Positions 1 to 5,808 of a stretch of DNA of 5,808 bases are shown piece by piece. The notes below the pieces were generated by a model. The model was not told where the DNA came from. It worked only from the letters and a program-made list of their open reading frames with translations, and made no database searches. Both the position numbers and the translations under genes were made by a program. Origin of the DNA: Bacteroidales bacterium UBA2198. Lineage in GTDB: Bacteria; Bacteroidota; Bacteroidia; Bacteroidales; VadinHA17. The stretch covers positions 1 to 5,808 of the forward strand of contig DCVC01000165.1 in the NCBI GenBank assembly GCA_002328625.1, given 5' to 3'. Each line of letters opens with the position of its first letter. Within the stretch, counting starts at the first letter, position 1.

Positions 1-581
1 GTACCGAAAAGGAAGTTCAGAAACAACTTGACAGCCTCATCCCTTTTATCTTTTACATTGAGGATGAAATAGAAAGCCCAGAAAACAGAGCTGCCTGTTG
101 CAAGCAAAACACCGGGAAGGTTTGCGCCCGCAGGATTTAACGGTTTACCCTGTGAAGAGATTATATAAACCCCGGCAAAACTGATGAATAATGCAACGAA
201 GCTTTTACTCTTGATTTTTTGTCCCAGTATAGGGACAGAAAGGAAAACAAGAATTATCGGCCATATCATATTAAGAGGCTGGGCCACCTGGGCCGGCAGA
301 AGCTGATAAGCCTTAAGCAGAATGAGATAATAAATGAAAGGGTTGATTAAACCAAGGAGAGCGGAATGTAAAATATCTCTGCCCGAACTCTTGAAGATAA
401 GATCTGTCTTCTTTTCTGCCAGGATGATAAATAACAGAGCAAGGGTTGATGTAACTGCAGCGATCGTCAGCATTGGTACTATCGGCATCTCTCCCAGTCC
501 GAGTTTGAATGCCGTCGGGATAGTTGACCAGAACAAAATAGCTAATCCTGCATAGATATATGATCGACGGGTTTGTTCCAT
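1..581 (-). CDS. EamA/DMT-family membrane transporter, N-terminal part (cut by window edge)
   Basis: This reading frame stays open from an ATG at 579-581 to the window edge, giving 193 codons of a protein that would usually be about 290-310 residues. An in-frame TAA lies four codons upstream of the ATG, so this is the first possible start in that frame. The protein is strongly hydrophobic, with about six likely membrane segments near residues 9-29, 33-55, 71-93, 98-119, 127-142 and 156-175. The opening GLAILFWSTIPTAFKLGL and the QPLNMIWPI segment resemble the first EamA repeat of drug/metabolite transporters (RhaT/PecM-like permeases), and the sixth segment starts the second repeat. Such proteins export or import small metabolites across the inner membrane; the substrate cannot be told from sequence. 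It lies 81 nt downstream of serS on the same strand, with no clear promoter or terminator between them, so read-through from serS is possible. The family call is fairly secure; a specific function is not. Confidence 0.85.
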   Translation of the reverse strand, partial: MEQTRRSYIYAGLAILFWSTIPTAFKLGLGEMPIVPMLTIAAVTSTLALLFIILAEKKTDLIFKSSGRDILHSALLGLINPFIYYLILLKAYQLLPAQVAQPLNMIWPIILVFLSVPILGQKIKSKSFVALFISFAGVYIISSQGKPLNPAGANLPGVLLATGSSVFWAFYFILNVKDKRDEAVKLFLNFLFG

Positions 582-662
582 TTTGTTTTGTTACTAATCC
601 CCGGGAGATTTTTTGCTTTCCTTGTTACCCTGTTTCAGGAGGAAGGGGTGTGTATGCCGTAT

Positions 663-1937
663 TTAATCAATCCTGTCGAACCCTGTATATGGCCTTATCA
701 CTTCAGGTACCATTATCCCTTTTTCAGTCTGGTTATTTTCAAGAAGAGCTGCGACCACTCTTGGCAATGCAAGGGCGCTGCCATTCAGAGTGTGAGCAAG
801 CCGGGCCTGTTTGTTGCCTCTCTCTTTAAACCTGCATTTCAAACGATTGGCCTGGAAAGATTCAAAGTTTGAGACCGAACTTACTTCAAGCCATCTTTTC
901 TGGGCAGCTGACCATACCTCGAAATCATAGGTAAGGGCGGAAGTAAACGACATATCTCCTCCGCAAAGTCTCATGATACGGTATGGGAGCTCCAGTTTTG
1001 AAATGAGATTTTCGACATGGCTGACCATCTCTTCAAGTGATGTGTATGAATAATCGGGGTGAGCGATCTGAACTATTTCGACTTTGTCAAACTGGTGCAG
1101 ACGGTTAAGACCTCTCACATGAGCTCCCCACGAACCTGCTTCTCTTCTGAAACAAGGAGTATAGGCAATATTCCTGACAGGAAGCGATTCTCCATTAAGG
1201 ATAACATCCCTGTAAATGTTTGTTACCGGGACTTCTGCAGTAGGGATCAAATAATAGTTATCAAGCGTTATATTGTACATTTGTCCCTCTTTATCTGGCA
1301 GCTGCCCCGTGCCAAATCCTGAGTCTTCATTTACCAGCAACGGAGGCAAAACCTCAGTATAGCCGGCTTTGACTCCTTCATCAAGGAAAAAACTTATCAG
1401 GGCTCTTTCAAGCTTTGCGCCTTTCCCTTTATAAACAGGAAAACCGGCACCCGTAAGTTTTATGCCCAGGTCAAAATCAATTATATCATATTTTTTAATG
1501 AGATCCCAGTGAGGCAGGGAGTTATCCGGTAATTCAATAATTTTTCCGCCTTCCCTCACCTTAACATTATCATCGGCACCGTGACCCGTGACAACTGATT
1601 CGTGGGGAAGGTTCGGCAGCAGGATGATTTCATTCCTCACTCCATTCTCGAGAGGGATCAGCTTATCGGAAAGTGATTTGATCTCCTCTTTTAAAGAATA
1701 TGTTTTTTCTCTCGCAACATCCGCTTCCTTTTTTTTCCCGCTCTTAAGCAACAACCCTATTTCCCTGGATATACGGTTCATTTCAGCCTGAACCATATCA
1801 GCTTTATTTTGTATCTCCCGCCTTGAAGTATCGAGTAAAAGAATACTGTCTATTAATTCTTCGGCGTTAAAGTTTTTGACCTTAAGTCTTTTTATAACAA
1901 AATCCTTTTTCTCGCGTATGAGATTGATTGTAAGCAT
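663..1937 (-). CDS. serS: Seryl-tRNA synthetase
   Basis: Class II aminoacyl-tRNA synthetase that activates serine with ATP and charges tRNA-Ser (and tRNA-Sec where present) in the cytoplasm. The 424-residue length is normal for bacterial SerRS. Residues about 25-105 are charged and heptad-like, matching the antiparallel coiled-coil arm that grips the long variable arm of tRNA-Ser. The catalytic core shows the serine-binding PTAEVPVTN segment (232-240), motif 2 from FRREAGSWG to HQFDKVE (263-287), GGDMSFTSALTYDFEVW (326-342), EVSSVSNFESFQANR (351-365), and motif 3 with LNGSALALPRVVAALLENNQ (384-403), whose Arg contacts ATP. All key parts are present and I see no frameshift. The ATG at 1935-1937 gives the standard N-terminus MLTINLIRE and lies 7 nt after the rpmA stop, so the gene is almost certainly cotranscribed with rplU and rpmA. 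No Shine-Dalgarno is visible. Confidence 0.98.
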   Translation of the reverse strand: MLTINLIREKKDFVIKRLKVKNFNAEELIDSILLLDTSRREIQNKADMVQAEMNRISREIGLLLKSGKKKEADVAREKTYSLKEEIKSLSDKLIPLENGVRNEIILLPNLPHESVVTGHGADDNVKVREGGKIIELPDNSLPHWDLIKKYDIIDFDLGIKLTGAGFPVYKGKGAKLERALISFFLDEGVKAGYTEVLPPLLVNEDSGFGTGQLPDKEGQMYNITLDNYYLIPTAEVPVTNIYRDVILNGESLPVRNIAYTPCFRREAGSWGAHVRGLNRLHQFDKVEIVQIAHPDYSYTSLEEMVSHVENLISKLELPYRIMRLCGGDMSFTSALTYDFEVWSAAQKRWLEVSSVSNFESFQANRLKCRFKERGNKQARLAHTLNGSALALPRVVAALLENNQTEKGIMVPEVIRPYTGFDRID

Positions 1938-1944
1938 ATTCAGC

Positions 1945-2205
1945 TTATTCGGTTACGGGTTTAACCGACACATAGGTTTTGTTATCCTTTTTTCTTTTAA
2001 ATTCAACTTCTCCATCGGCCAATGCATATAAAGTATGGTCTTTCCCAAGGCCGACATTGAGTCCGGGATTATGTTTTGTTCCTCTTTGACGTACAATTAT
2101 GCTTCCTGCCTTTACTATCTGTCCGCCAAAAAGTTTAACACCAAGCCGCTTGCTTTCTGAATCACGGCCGTTACGCGAACTGCCTGCTCCTTTCTTGTGT
2201 GCCAT
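1945..2205 (-). CDS. rpmA: 50S ribosomal protein bL27
   Basis: Large-subunit ribosomal protein bL27 of 86 residues, the usual family length. Its flexible N-terminus reaches towards the peptidyl transferase centre and helps place tRNA ends. The sequence begins [15 protein letters not shown] directly after the initiator Met, followed by the [10 protein letters not shown] and [11 protein letters not shown] segments typical of the family. There is no cleavable N-terminal extension like that removed by Prp protease in Firmicutes. It lies 32 nt downstream of rplU and 7 nt upstream of serS on the same strand, the normal L21-L27 pairing. The stretch before the ATG (ACAAAGAGAT) has at most a very weak purine-rich site, in keeping with SD-independent initiation in Bacteroidota. 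Confidence 0.98.
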   Translation of the reverse strand: MAHKKGAGSSRNGRDSESKRLGVKLFGGQIVKAGSIIVRQRGTKHNPGLNVGLGKDHTLYALADGEVEFKRKKDNKTYVSVKPVTE

Positions 2206-2237
2206 ATCTCTTTGTTTTTATTAACTATTTCTTCAGA

Positions 2238-2813
2238 TTATTCTTTTTTCCCCTTCGTGCTCTTTTTAGCCGGAGTTTTCTTCTCTGCAGGTTTCTTTTC
2301 TGCAGGTTTCTTTTCTGCAACCTTTTTTTCAATTGACTTTTTGGCCGGCGCTTTTTCTTTTGCCTCCTTCTTTGGGGCCAGTTTTTTCTCTGCAGCTTTT
2401 TTGGGGGCCTCTTTAGTTTCAGCTGTGGGTTTCTCTTCCGCCTTTGCCGTCACCGGCTTTGTTTTTTCAGTTTTGGCCAAAGGTTTCCTTAAAATACTTT
2501 TGTCCTTTAGGATGTTGATTATTTCGATCTGAGTGAAGTTCTGACGATGACCTTTTTTTACCCTGTACCCTTTTTTTCTTTTCTTCTTGAAAACGATCAC
2601 CTTGTCACCTCTCACATGTTCGAGGATTTTACCTTCAACAACAGCATCCTTAATTGCAGGTTCTCCAACGATCACATTATCATTGTCTTCAATCAGAAGA
2701 ACCTTGTCGAAATCAACAGTTACTCCCTCTTTGGACTCCAGCCTGTGAACAAAAATCTTTTTACCTTCTTCAACTTTAAATTGCTGCCCGGCAATTTCAA
2801 CAATAGCGTACAT
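2238..2813 (-). CDS. rplU: 50S ribosomal protein bL21 with a long Lys/Ala/Glu-rich C-terminal tail
   Basis: Residues 1-102 form a complete bL21: it starts MYAIVEIAGQQFKVEEGKK, has the FKKKRKKGYRVKKGHRQ rRNA-binding segment at 75-91, and ends with QIEIINI. bL21 binds 23S rRNA during early assembly of the 50S subunit. Typical bL21 is about 100-105 residues; this one is 191. The extra 89 residues (103-191) are almost entirely Lys, Ala, Glu, Pro, Thr and Ser, with repeated AEKKP/PAKK units, and should be disordered and strongly basic, like histone-H1-type tails. The reading frame is continuous through the join, so the tail is part of the same ORF and not a frameshift artefact. It is first in the rplU-rpmA-serS cluster, with a good promoter at 2908-2937. 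The ATG at 2811-2813 gives the canonical bL21 N-terminus. The role of the tail is unknown; extra rRNA contacts or a purely low-complexity expansion are both possible. Confidence 0.96.
   Translation of the reverse strand: MYAIVEIAGQQFKVEEGKKIFVHRLESKEGVTVDFDKVLLIEDNDNVIVGEPAIKDAVVEGKILEHVRGDKVIVFKKKRKKGYRVKKGHRQNFTQIEIINILKDKSILRKPLAKTEKTKPVTAKAEEKPTAETKEAPKKAAEKKLAPKKEAKEKAPAKKSIEKKVAEKKPAEKKPAEKKTPAKKSTKGKKE
2285..2319 (-). repeat. 15-bp in-frame tandem repeat in the rplU tail
   Basis: The 15-bp unit CTGCAGGTTTCTTTT (plus strand) occurs twice exactly at 2285-2299 and 2300-2314, followed by a partial third copy, CTGCA, at 2315-2319. Read on the minus strand the unit encodes five residues (AEKKP register), giving the AEKKPAEKKPAEKK stretch of the bL21 tail. 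Because the period is a multiple of three, gain or loss of a unit would keep the frame. Confidence 0.9.
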
Positions 2814-2907
2814 TTTATATCAGCATTATATTACTCCCTGAGGCGTACCTGAATGAATGATCCTGTAACTTTTTCCGGCCCCGGGGGATTTATCTAAATT
2901 CGGACTG

Positions 2908-2937
2908 CAAAGATATATAAATAAGATAACTTGCAAA
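2908..2937 (-). promoter_or_regulatory. Bacteroidota-type promoter for rplU-rpmA-serS
   Basis: On the minus strand TTTG (2937-2934) is followed after 18 nt by TATCTTTG (2915-2908), an exact match to the TAnnTTTG -7 element and TTTG -33 element used by the primary sigma factor in Bacteroidota. Transcription would begin near 2901-2904, leaving a leader of about 90 nt before the rplU ATG. It is the only CAAAnnTA match I found on the plus strand of this intergenic region. Confidence 0.75.
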
Positions 2938-3040
2938 CCAATATTGATTTTTTTTTAAGGAGCGCATTTACTTTGGATAACTTATACGGATATCGTAAAA
3001 CTACAAATGTCTGTTTGGCTGATGTTGAAAAAAAGAGTGC

Positions 3041-3059
3041 AGTATAACTTTGTCATACT
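3041..3059. promoter_or_regulatory. Imperfect inverted repeat over the -33 element (possible operator)
   Basis: AGTATAACT-T-TGTCATACT has two 9-bp arms that match at 7 of 9 positions, with perfect AGTAT/ATACT ends. It is centred on about 3050 and covers the TTTG -33 element at 3049-3052 of the plus-strand promoter. A protein bound here would block that promoter. In such A/T-rich DNA a chance match is quite possible, so the operator reading is only a suggestion. Confidence 0.25.
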
Positions 3060-3078
3060 TCTATTATCTTTATATTTG
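3049..3078 (+). promoter_or_regulatory. Bacteroidota-type promoter for the BFN-UVR / thyA / folA cluster
   Basis: TTTG at 3049-3052 is followed after 18 nt by TATATTTG at 3071-3078, an exact TAnnTTTG match with normal spacing for a Bacteroidota primary promoter. Transcription would start near 3083-3086, leaving a leader of about 40 nt before the ATG at 3127. The layout matches the opposing rplU promoter, including the 18-nt spacer. Confidence 0.78.
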
Positions 3079-3126
3079 TCAGATCAATAAGGTGGCAGGT
3101 ATTCATCTGGCGCATAACTATTTGAT

Positions 3127-3726
3127 ATGAAGCGCGTAAAACTTAAAGTACTAGGTATATCCTACAGTCAGACCCAATCGGGAGCATATGCACTGATCCT
3201 TGTCGAGGAGAATGGAGAAAGGAGAGTCCCTATAATCATAGGAGGCTTTGAAGCACAGGCTATTGTTATTAAGCTTGAAAACCTTGAGCCTCCACGCCCT
3301 CTGACACATGATCTTTTCAAGAGTTTTGCGGATGAATTCAATATTTCCATCATTGAGGTTATGATATACAAACTTGAAGAGGGGGTCTTTTTCTCAAAGC
3401 TTGTTTGCAATAACGGGGAAAAGGAGTATTCGATCGACAGCAGGACATCAGATGCAGTGGCTCTTGCATTAAGATTTGGATGTCCTATTTATATTACCGA
3501 GGAGATTCTTGAAAAGGCAGGTATTATTATTACAGCTTCCCCGGAGGAAGATACAGATTCGAAGGAAGAATCTGAAAATCTCTTTGAATCAAGTAATTCC
3601 AGGTATGATACATATACGGATGATGAGCTCTATAAGATGATTGATGAAGCCGTCAAGACAGAAGATTATGAACGTGCTGCAGCTATCAGGGATGAAATTG
3701 ACAAGAGGAATAAGAAAAGCAAGTAG
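3127..3726 (+). CDS. Bifunctional nuclease (BFN/DUF151) domain protein with C-terminal UVR motif
   Basis: A 199-residue protein with two recognisable parts. Residues 1-135 match the BFN (DUF151) domain: an N-terminal strand MKRVKLKVLGIS, then RRVPIIIGGFEAQAI (32-46), a PPRPLTHDLF segment (55-64), and YSIDSRTSDAVALALRFGCPI (101-121), where the SRTSDAVALA stretch is the most conserved signature. After an acidic, Ser-rich linker (about 138-162), residues 164-198 form a UVR motif like that shared by UvrB and UvrC (DDELYKMIDEAVKTEDYERAA), a helical hairpin used for protein contacts. BFN-family proteins from plants were reported to cut both RNA and DNA; activity of this bacterial form is not shown by sequence. 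Not a secreted protein: no signal peptide. It has its own promoter and lies 59 nt upstream of thyA on the same strand with no terminator visible between them, so cotranscription is likely. No Shine-Dalgarno precedes the ATG. Confidence 0.92.
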   Translation: MKRVKLKVLGISYSQTQSGAYALILVEENGERRVPIIIGGFEAQAIVIKLENLEPPRPLTHDLFKSFADEFNISIIEVMIYKLEEGVFFSKLVCNNGEKEYSIDSRTSDAVALALRFGCPIYITEEILEKAGIIITASPEEDTDSKEESENLFESSNSRYDTYTDDELYKMIDEAVKTEDYERAAAIRDEIDKRNKKSK

Positions 3727-3785
3727 GAATCGGAGACATTCGCTCCTGGGATCCCGGTAATCATTTAACTATACAAATCTTTTAA

Positions 3786-4580
3786 ATGAAGCAATATCTT
3801 GAGCTTCTTGATCACGTCCTTAAAAACGGGGTCGAGAAAAAAGACAGAACAGGTACAGGAACAATAAGTGTTTTTGGTTATCAGATGAGGTTCAATCTTA
3901 AAGAAGGATTTCCTCTTCTAACAACAAAAAAGCTCCATATCAAATCAATTATACATGAGCTTCTCTGGTTCATTTCAGGGGATACCAACATCAGGTATTT
4001 AAATGAGAATGGAGTAAGGATCTGGAACGAATGGGCAGACAAAGATGGAAACCTTGGCCCTGTTTACGGTTACCAGTGGCGCTCCTGGACAACCTCCGGG
4101 GGCAGAAAGATCGACCAGCTTCAAAACGTGGTTAACTCCATAAAACAATCTCCTGATTCACGCCGTCACATCGTAAGTGTATGGAATGTCGGAGAAATTG
4201 ATAAGATGGCACTCCCTCCATGTCATTTAATGTTTCAGTTTTATGTGGCACAAGGGAAATTGTCGTGCCAGTTGTACCAGAGAAGTTGTGATATTTTCAT
4301 TGGAGTACCATTTAACATAGCTTCTTACGCCCTTCTTAATCTAATGGTTGCACAGGTGACCGGACTGGAGCCAGGGGAGTTTATTCATACTCTCGGAGAT
4401 GCCCATATTTATCTAAATCATATTGAACAGGTAAGACTGCAGCTGACGCGGGAACCTTTCAACTTGCCTGAAATGTTATTGAAGCGGTCGGTGACAAATA
4501 TCTCAGGTTTCAGGTACGAAGATTTTACGCTGTCGGGTTATAATGCTCATCCTCACATCAAAGGGGAGATTTCTGTTTAA
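3786..4580 (+). CDS. thyA: Thymidylate synthase
   Basis: Converts dUMP and 5,10-methylene-tetrahydrofolate to dTMP and dihydrofolate, the only de novo route to thymine in ThyA organisms. The protein is 264 residues, identical in length to E. coli ThyA, and the key residues fall at the same numbers: Arg21 in DRTGTGT, Glu58, Trp80 and Trp83, Arg126-Arg127 (PDSRRH), the nucleophile Cys146 in ALPPCH, Arg166 in LYQRSCD, Asp169, Asn177, His207 and Tyr209. The phosphate-binding arginines and the folate-site residues are all present, so the enzyme should be active. It sits 11 nt ahead of folA, which regenerates the folate it oxidises. The start ATG gives the canonical MKQYLELL N-terminus; the leader before it (ATACAAATCTTTTAA) is A/T-rich without a Shine-Dalgarno. 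Confidence 0.99.
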   Translation: MKQYLELLDHVLKNGVEKKDRTGTGTISVFGYQMRFNLKEGFPLLTTKKLHIKSIIHELLWFISGDTNIRYLNENGVRIWNEWADKDGNLGPVYGYQWRSWTTSGGRKIDQLQNVVNSIKQSPDSRRHIVSVWNVGEIDKMALPPCHLMFQFYVAQGKLSCQLYQRSCDIFIGVPFNIASYALLNLMVAQVTGLEPGEFIHTLGDAHIYLNHIEQVRLQLTREPFNLPEMLLKRSVTNISGFRYEDFTLSGYNAHPHIKGEISV

Positions 4581-4591
4581 ACAAAGTATTT

Positions 4592-5086
4592 ATGATCTCA
4601 ATTATAGTTGCTGTTTCTGATGACTGGGGTATAGGAAGAGATAATCAGCTGTTATGGTATATCCCTGAGGATCTGAAGAGATTTAAGAAGCTTACCATTG
4701 GTAATGCTGTGATCATGGGTAAAAAGACATGGGAGTCGCTGCCAAAAAAACCTCTTCCCGGACGGAAGAATATCGTAATGACAGATATGCCTGGAGAATG
4801 TATTGAATGCTCCGTAACTGCATACTCTGTTGATGATGCTTTGAGTAAATGTGAAATGGGTGAAGAGGTTTTTGTTATCGGGGGAGGAAGCATATACCGT
4901 CAATTCATTCCAATAGCCGACAGGTTATATATAACTCACGTACACAGGAATGCTCCTGCAGATGTCTATTTTCCGAAGATAGATCGCAGAATATGGAAAG
5001 TCATTGAAAAAGAAGAGCATAAATCCGCCTTGGAACATGGTATTCCATATACTTATGTTGTTTACGAACGCAAGCACCGGAAGTGA
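4592..5086 (+). CDS. folA: Dihydrofolate reductase
   Basis: Reduces dihydrofolate to tetrahydrofolate with NADPH, closing the cycle opened by ThyA just upstream. At 164 residues it has normal chromosomal DHFR length. Visible signatures are the start MISIIVAVSDDWGIG, the substrate-site segment LLWYIPEDLKRFKK (20-33) with catalytic Asp27 and Phe31, the NADPH-binding MGKKTWESLP (42-51), the folate-tail Arg58 in PGRKN, IGGGSIY (96-102) contacting the cofactor, and Thr115 in YITHV, which supports Asp27. Leu replaces the Pro found at E. coli position 21, which I believe is common in Bacteroidota DHFRs. Nothing marks this as an acquired trimethoprim-resistance dfr cassette: no integron site or mobile element is nearby, and it sits beside thyA. 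The gap to thyA is 11 nt, too short for a separate promoter, so it is the last gene of that operon. The stop is 2 nt from the clpX stop on the other strand. Confidence 0.98.
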   Translation: MISIIVAVSDDWGIGRDNQLLWYIPEDLKRFKKLTIGNAVIMGKKTWESLPKKPLPGRKNIVMTDMPGECIECSVTAYSVDDALSKCEMGEEVFVIGGGSIYRQFIPIADRLYITHVHRNAPADVYFPKIDRRIWKVIEKEEHKSALEHGIPYTYVVYERKHRK

Positions 5087-5088
5087 TA

Positions 5089-5808
5089 TTATGATGCTTT
5101 GAGGATCTTCATGTCGATCCTGGCAAGCTTATGGCTTGCATAATCCTCACTTATGATAAGTTCGCTTGTGTCGGTTGAAGGCATTTCAAACATGGCATCC
5201 AGCATGATTGCCTCACAGATTGATCTCAGTCCTCTGGCTCCCAGTTTGAACTCAATTGCCTTATCTACGATAAAATTGAGAACTTCCTCTTCAAAGGTAA
5301 GATCGATATTATCCATTTTGAAAAGTTTGATATACTGTTTAACAATGGCGTTTTTGGGCTCAGTCAGTATATCCCTCAGGGCAGCCCTGTCAAGAGGATC
5401 AAGGTGGGTGAGAACCGGCAGCCTCCCTATAATTTCGGGTATAAGCCCATAAGCCCTTAAATCCTGGGGAGCAATGTATTGAAGCAGGTTGTCCTTATCC
5501 ACCCTTTCCCTTATTTTTGAGGCGCCAAATCCTACAACCTGAGTATTAAGCCTGTGAGCAATTTTCTTTTCAATACCCTCAAAAGCACCTCCGCAGATAA
5601 AGAGAATATTTTTTGTATCCACAGGGATCATTTTCTGTTCAGGATGTTTTCGTCCTCCCTGCGGAGGAACGTTTACAATGGATCCTTCGAGCAGCTTAAG
5701 AAGTCCCTGCTGTACTCCCTCTCCCGAAACATCACGGGTTATTGAAGGATTATCGCCTTTTCTGGCTATTTTATCAATCTCATCGATGAAGACTATTCCT
5801 TTTTCAGC
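5089..5808 (-). CDS. clpX: ATP-dependent Clp protease ATP-binding subunit ClpX, C-terminal part (cut by window edge)
   Basis: The frame is open from the right edge to a TAA at 5089-5091, giving 239 visible residues of a protein expected to be about 410-425. An internal ATG at 5629-5631 is not the start, because ClpX sequence continues upstream of it. Visible in order are Walker [10 protein letters not shown] (visible residues 5-13, catalytic Glu10), the GGRKHP pore RKH loop (51-56), sensor 1 ILFICGGAF (68-76), the VVGFGA ClpP-docking loop (91-96, the IGF-loop equivalent), the arginine finger in [11 protein letters not shown] (Arg129), and sensor 2 GARGLRS (190-196, Arg192). The zinc-binding domain, Walker A and the GYVG pore loop lie outside the window. 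ClpX is a hexameric AAA+ unfoldase that feeds proteins to ClpP; the docking loop implies a working ClpXP pair. It converges on folA. Confidence 0.98.
   Translation of the reverse strand, partial: AEKGIVFIDEIDKIARKGDNPSITRDVSGEGVQQGLLKLLEGSIVNVPPQGGRKHPEQKMIPVDTKNILFICGGAFEGIEKKIAHRLNTQVVGFGASKIRERVDKDNLLQYIAPQDLRAYGLIPEIIGRLPVLTHLDPLDRAALRDILTEPKNAIVKQYIKLFKMDNIDLTFEEEVLNFIVDKAIEFKLGARGLRSICEAIMLDAMFEMPSTDTSELIISEDYASHKLARIDMKILKAS

Larger units (their letters stand above)
2814..3126. other. Divergent intergenic region between rplU and the BFN-UVR gene
   Basis: This 313-base stretch has no credible coding sequence. It separates two gene clusters that point away from each other. From left to right it contains the roughly 90-nt leader of rplU (minus strand) with a G/C-rich block including CCCCGGGG at 2879-2886, the rplU promoter, a very A/T-rich centre with a T-tract near 2949-2957, an imperfect inverted repeat at 3041-3059, the plus-strand promoter, and a roughly 40-nt leader for the nuclease gene. 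No tRNA or recognisable riboswitch is seen. Confidence 0.8.

Noticed and set aside
334..555. Plus-strand ORF of 73 codons near the left edge
   Set aside because: It is antisense to the membrane transporter, whose frame is open over the whole stretch and gives a convincing EamA sequence.
582..662. Gap between serS and the transporter, considered for a terminator or promoter
   Set aside because: Only a 4-bp CCTG-AAA-CAGG hairpin without a T-tract is present, and no TAnnTTTG match is found on the minus strand.
560..872. Two overlapping plus-strand ORFs spanning the serS end and the gap before the transporter
   Set aside because: They overlap each other and the conserved motif 3 region of serS, and show no domain; most likely chance ORFs.
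1059..1322. Plus-strand ORF of 87 codons inside serS
   Set aside because: It lies wholly antisense to conserved SerRS catalytic sequence and shows no recognisable domain.
2197..2532. Plus-strand ORF rich in FFSAGFF-type repeats, resembling a hydrophobic small protein
   Set aside because: It is the antisense shadow of the Lys/Ala-rich rplU tail: AAG/AAA codons read backwards give Phe-rich sequence. The minus-strand frame is a clear bL21.
2816..2827. Three-codon minus-strand ORF (ATG CTG ATA TAA) just before the rplU start
   Set aside because: Could be an upstream regulatory ORF, but it is so short and the region so A/T-rich that chance explains it.
3731..3757. GGAG/CTCC pair and GGGATCCC palindrome between the nuclease gene and thyA, considered as a terminator
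   Set aside because: The stems are only 4 bp with a 7-nt loop or have no loop at all, and no T-tract follows.
4645..4903. Two minus-strand ORFs inside folA
   Set aside because: Both are shadows of a clear DHFR on the plus strand.
4592..5086. Acquired trimethoprim-resistance dfr gene
   Set aside because: Adjacent to thyA in a normal folate operon, with chromosomal-type length and motifs and no integron or mobile-element context.

Overview
This window looks like ordinary chromosome from a member of the Bacteroidota, most likely Bacteroidales or a close relative. Three things point there. The gene order rplU-rpmA-serS is typical of the group. None of the start codons has a clear Shine-Dalgarno sequence; the leaders are A/T-rich instead. 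Two promoters match the Bacteroidota form TTTG-N18-TAnnTTTG rather than the sigma-70 form. Protein signatures agree, including the SerRS motif 2/motif 3 variants and the ClpX C-terminal half. The genus cannot be named from the sequence alone.

Layout. Positions 1-581 (minus strand) hold the first 193 codons of an EamA/DMT-type membrane transporter that runs off the left edge. Positions 663-2813 (minus strand) hold a translation cluster, transcribed right to left: rplU (bL21, with an unusual 89-residue Lys/Ala/Glu-rich tail), rpmA (bL27) and serS (seryl-tRNA synthetase). Positions 2814-3126 are a non-coding divergent promoter region with one promoter facing each way. Positions 3127-5086 (plus strand) hold a BFN-UVR nuclease-family protein, thyA (thymidylate synthase) and folA (dihydrofolate reductase). 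Positions 5089-5808 (minus strand) hold the C-terminal 239 codons of clpX, cut by the right edge.

How the genes work together. The left cluster supplies two large-subunit proteins and a charging enzyme for translation. ThyA makes dTMP and oxidises methylene-tetrahydrofolate to dihydrofolate, which FolA recycles, so the 11-nt spacing of thyA and folA makes functional sense. The upstream BFN-UVR protein may link nucleic-acid turnover to this pathway, but that is inference. ClpX is the unfoldase of the ClpXP protease and converges on folA with only 2 nt between the stop codons.

I found no mobile element, CRISPR array, tRNA, rRNA or defence system, and no convincing previously undescribed system. 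The points most worth a second look are the bL21 tail with its in-frame 15-bp repeats, the symmetric divergent promoter pair, and an imperfect inverted repeat over the -33 element of the nuclease promoter.
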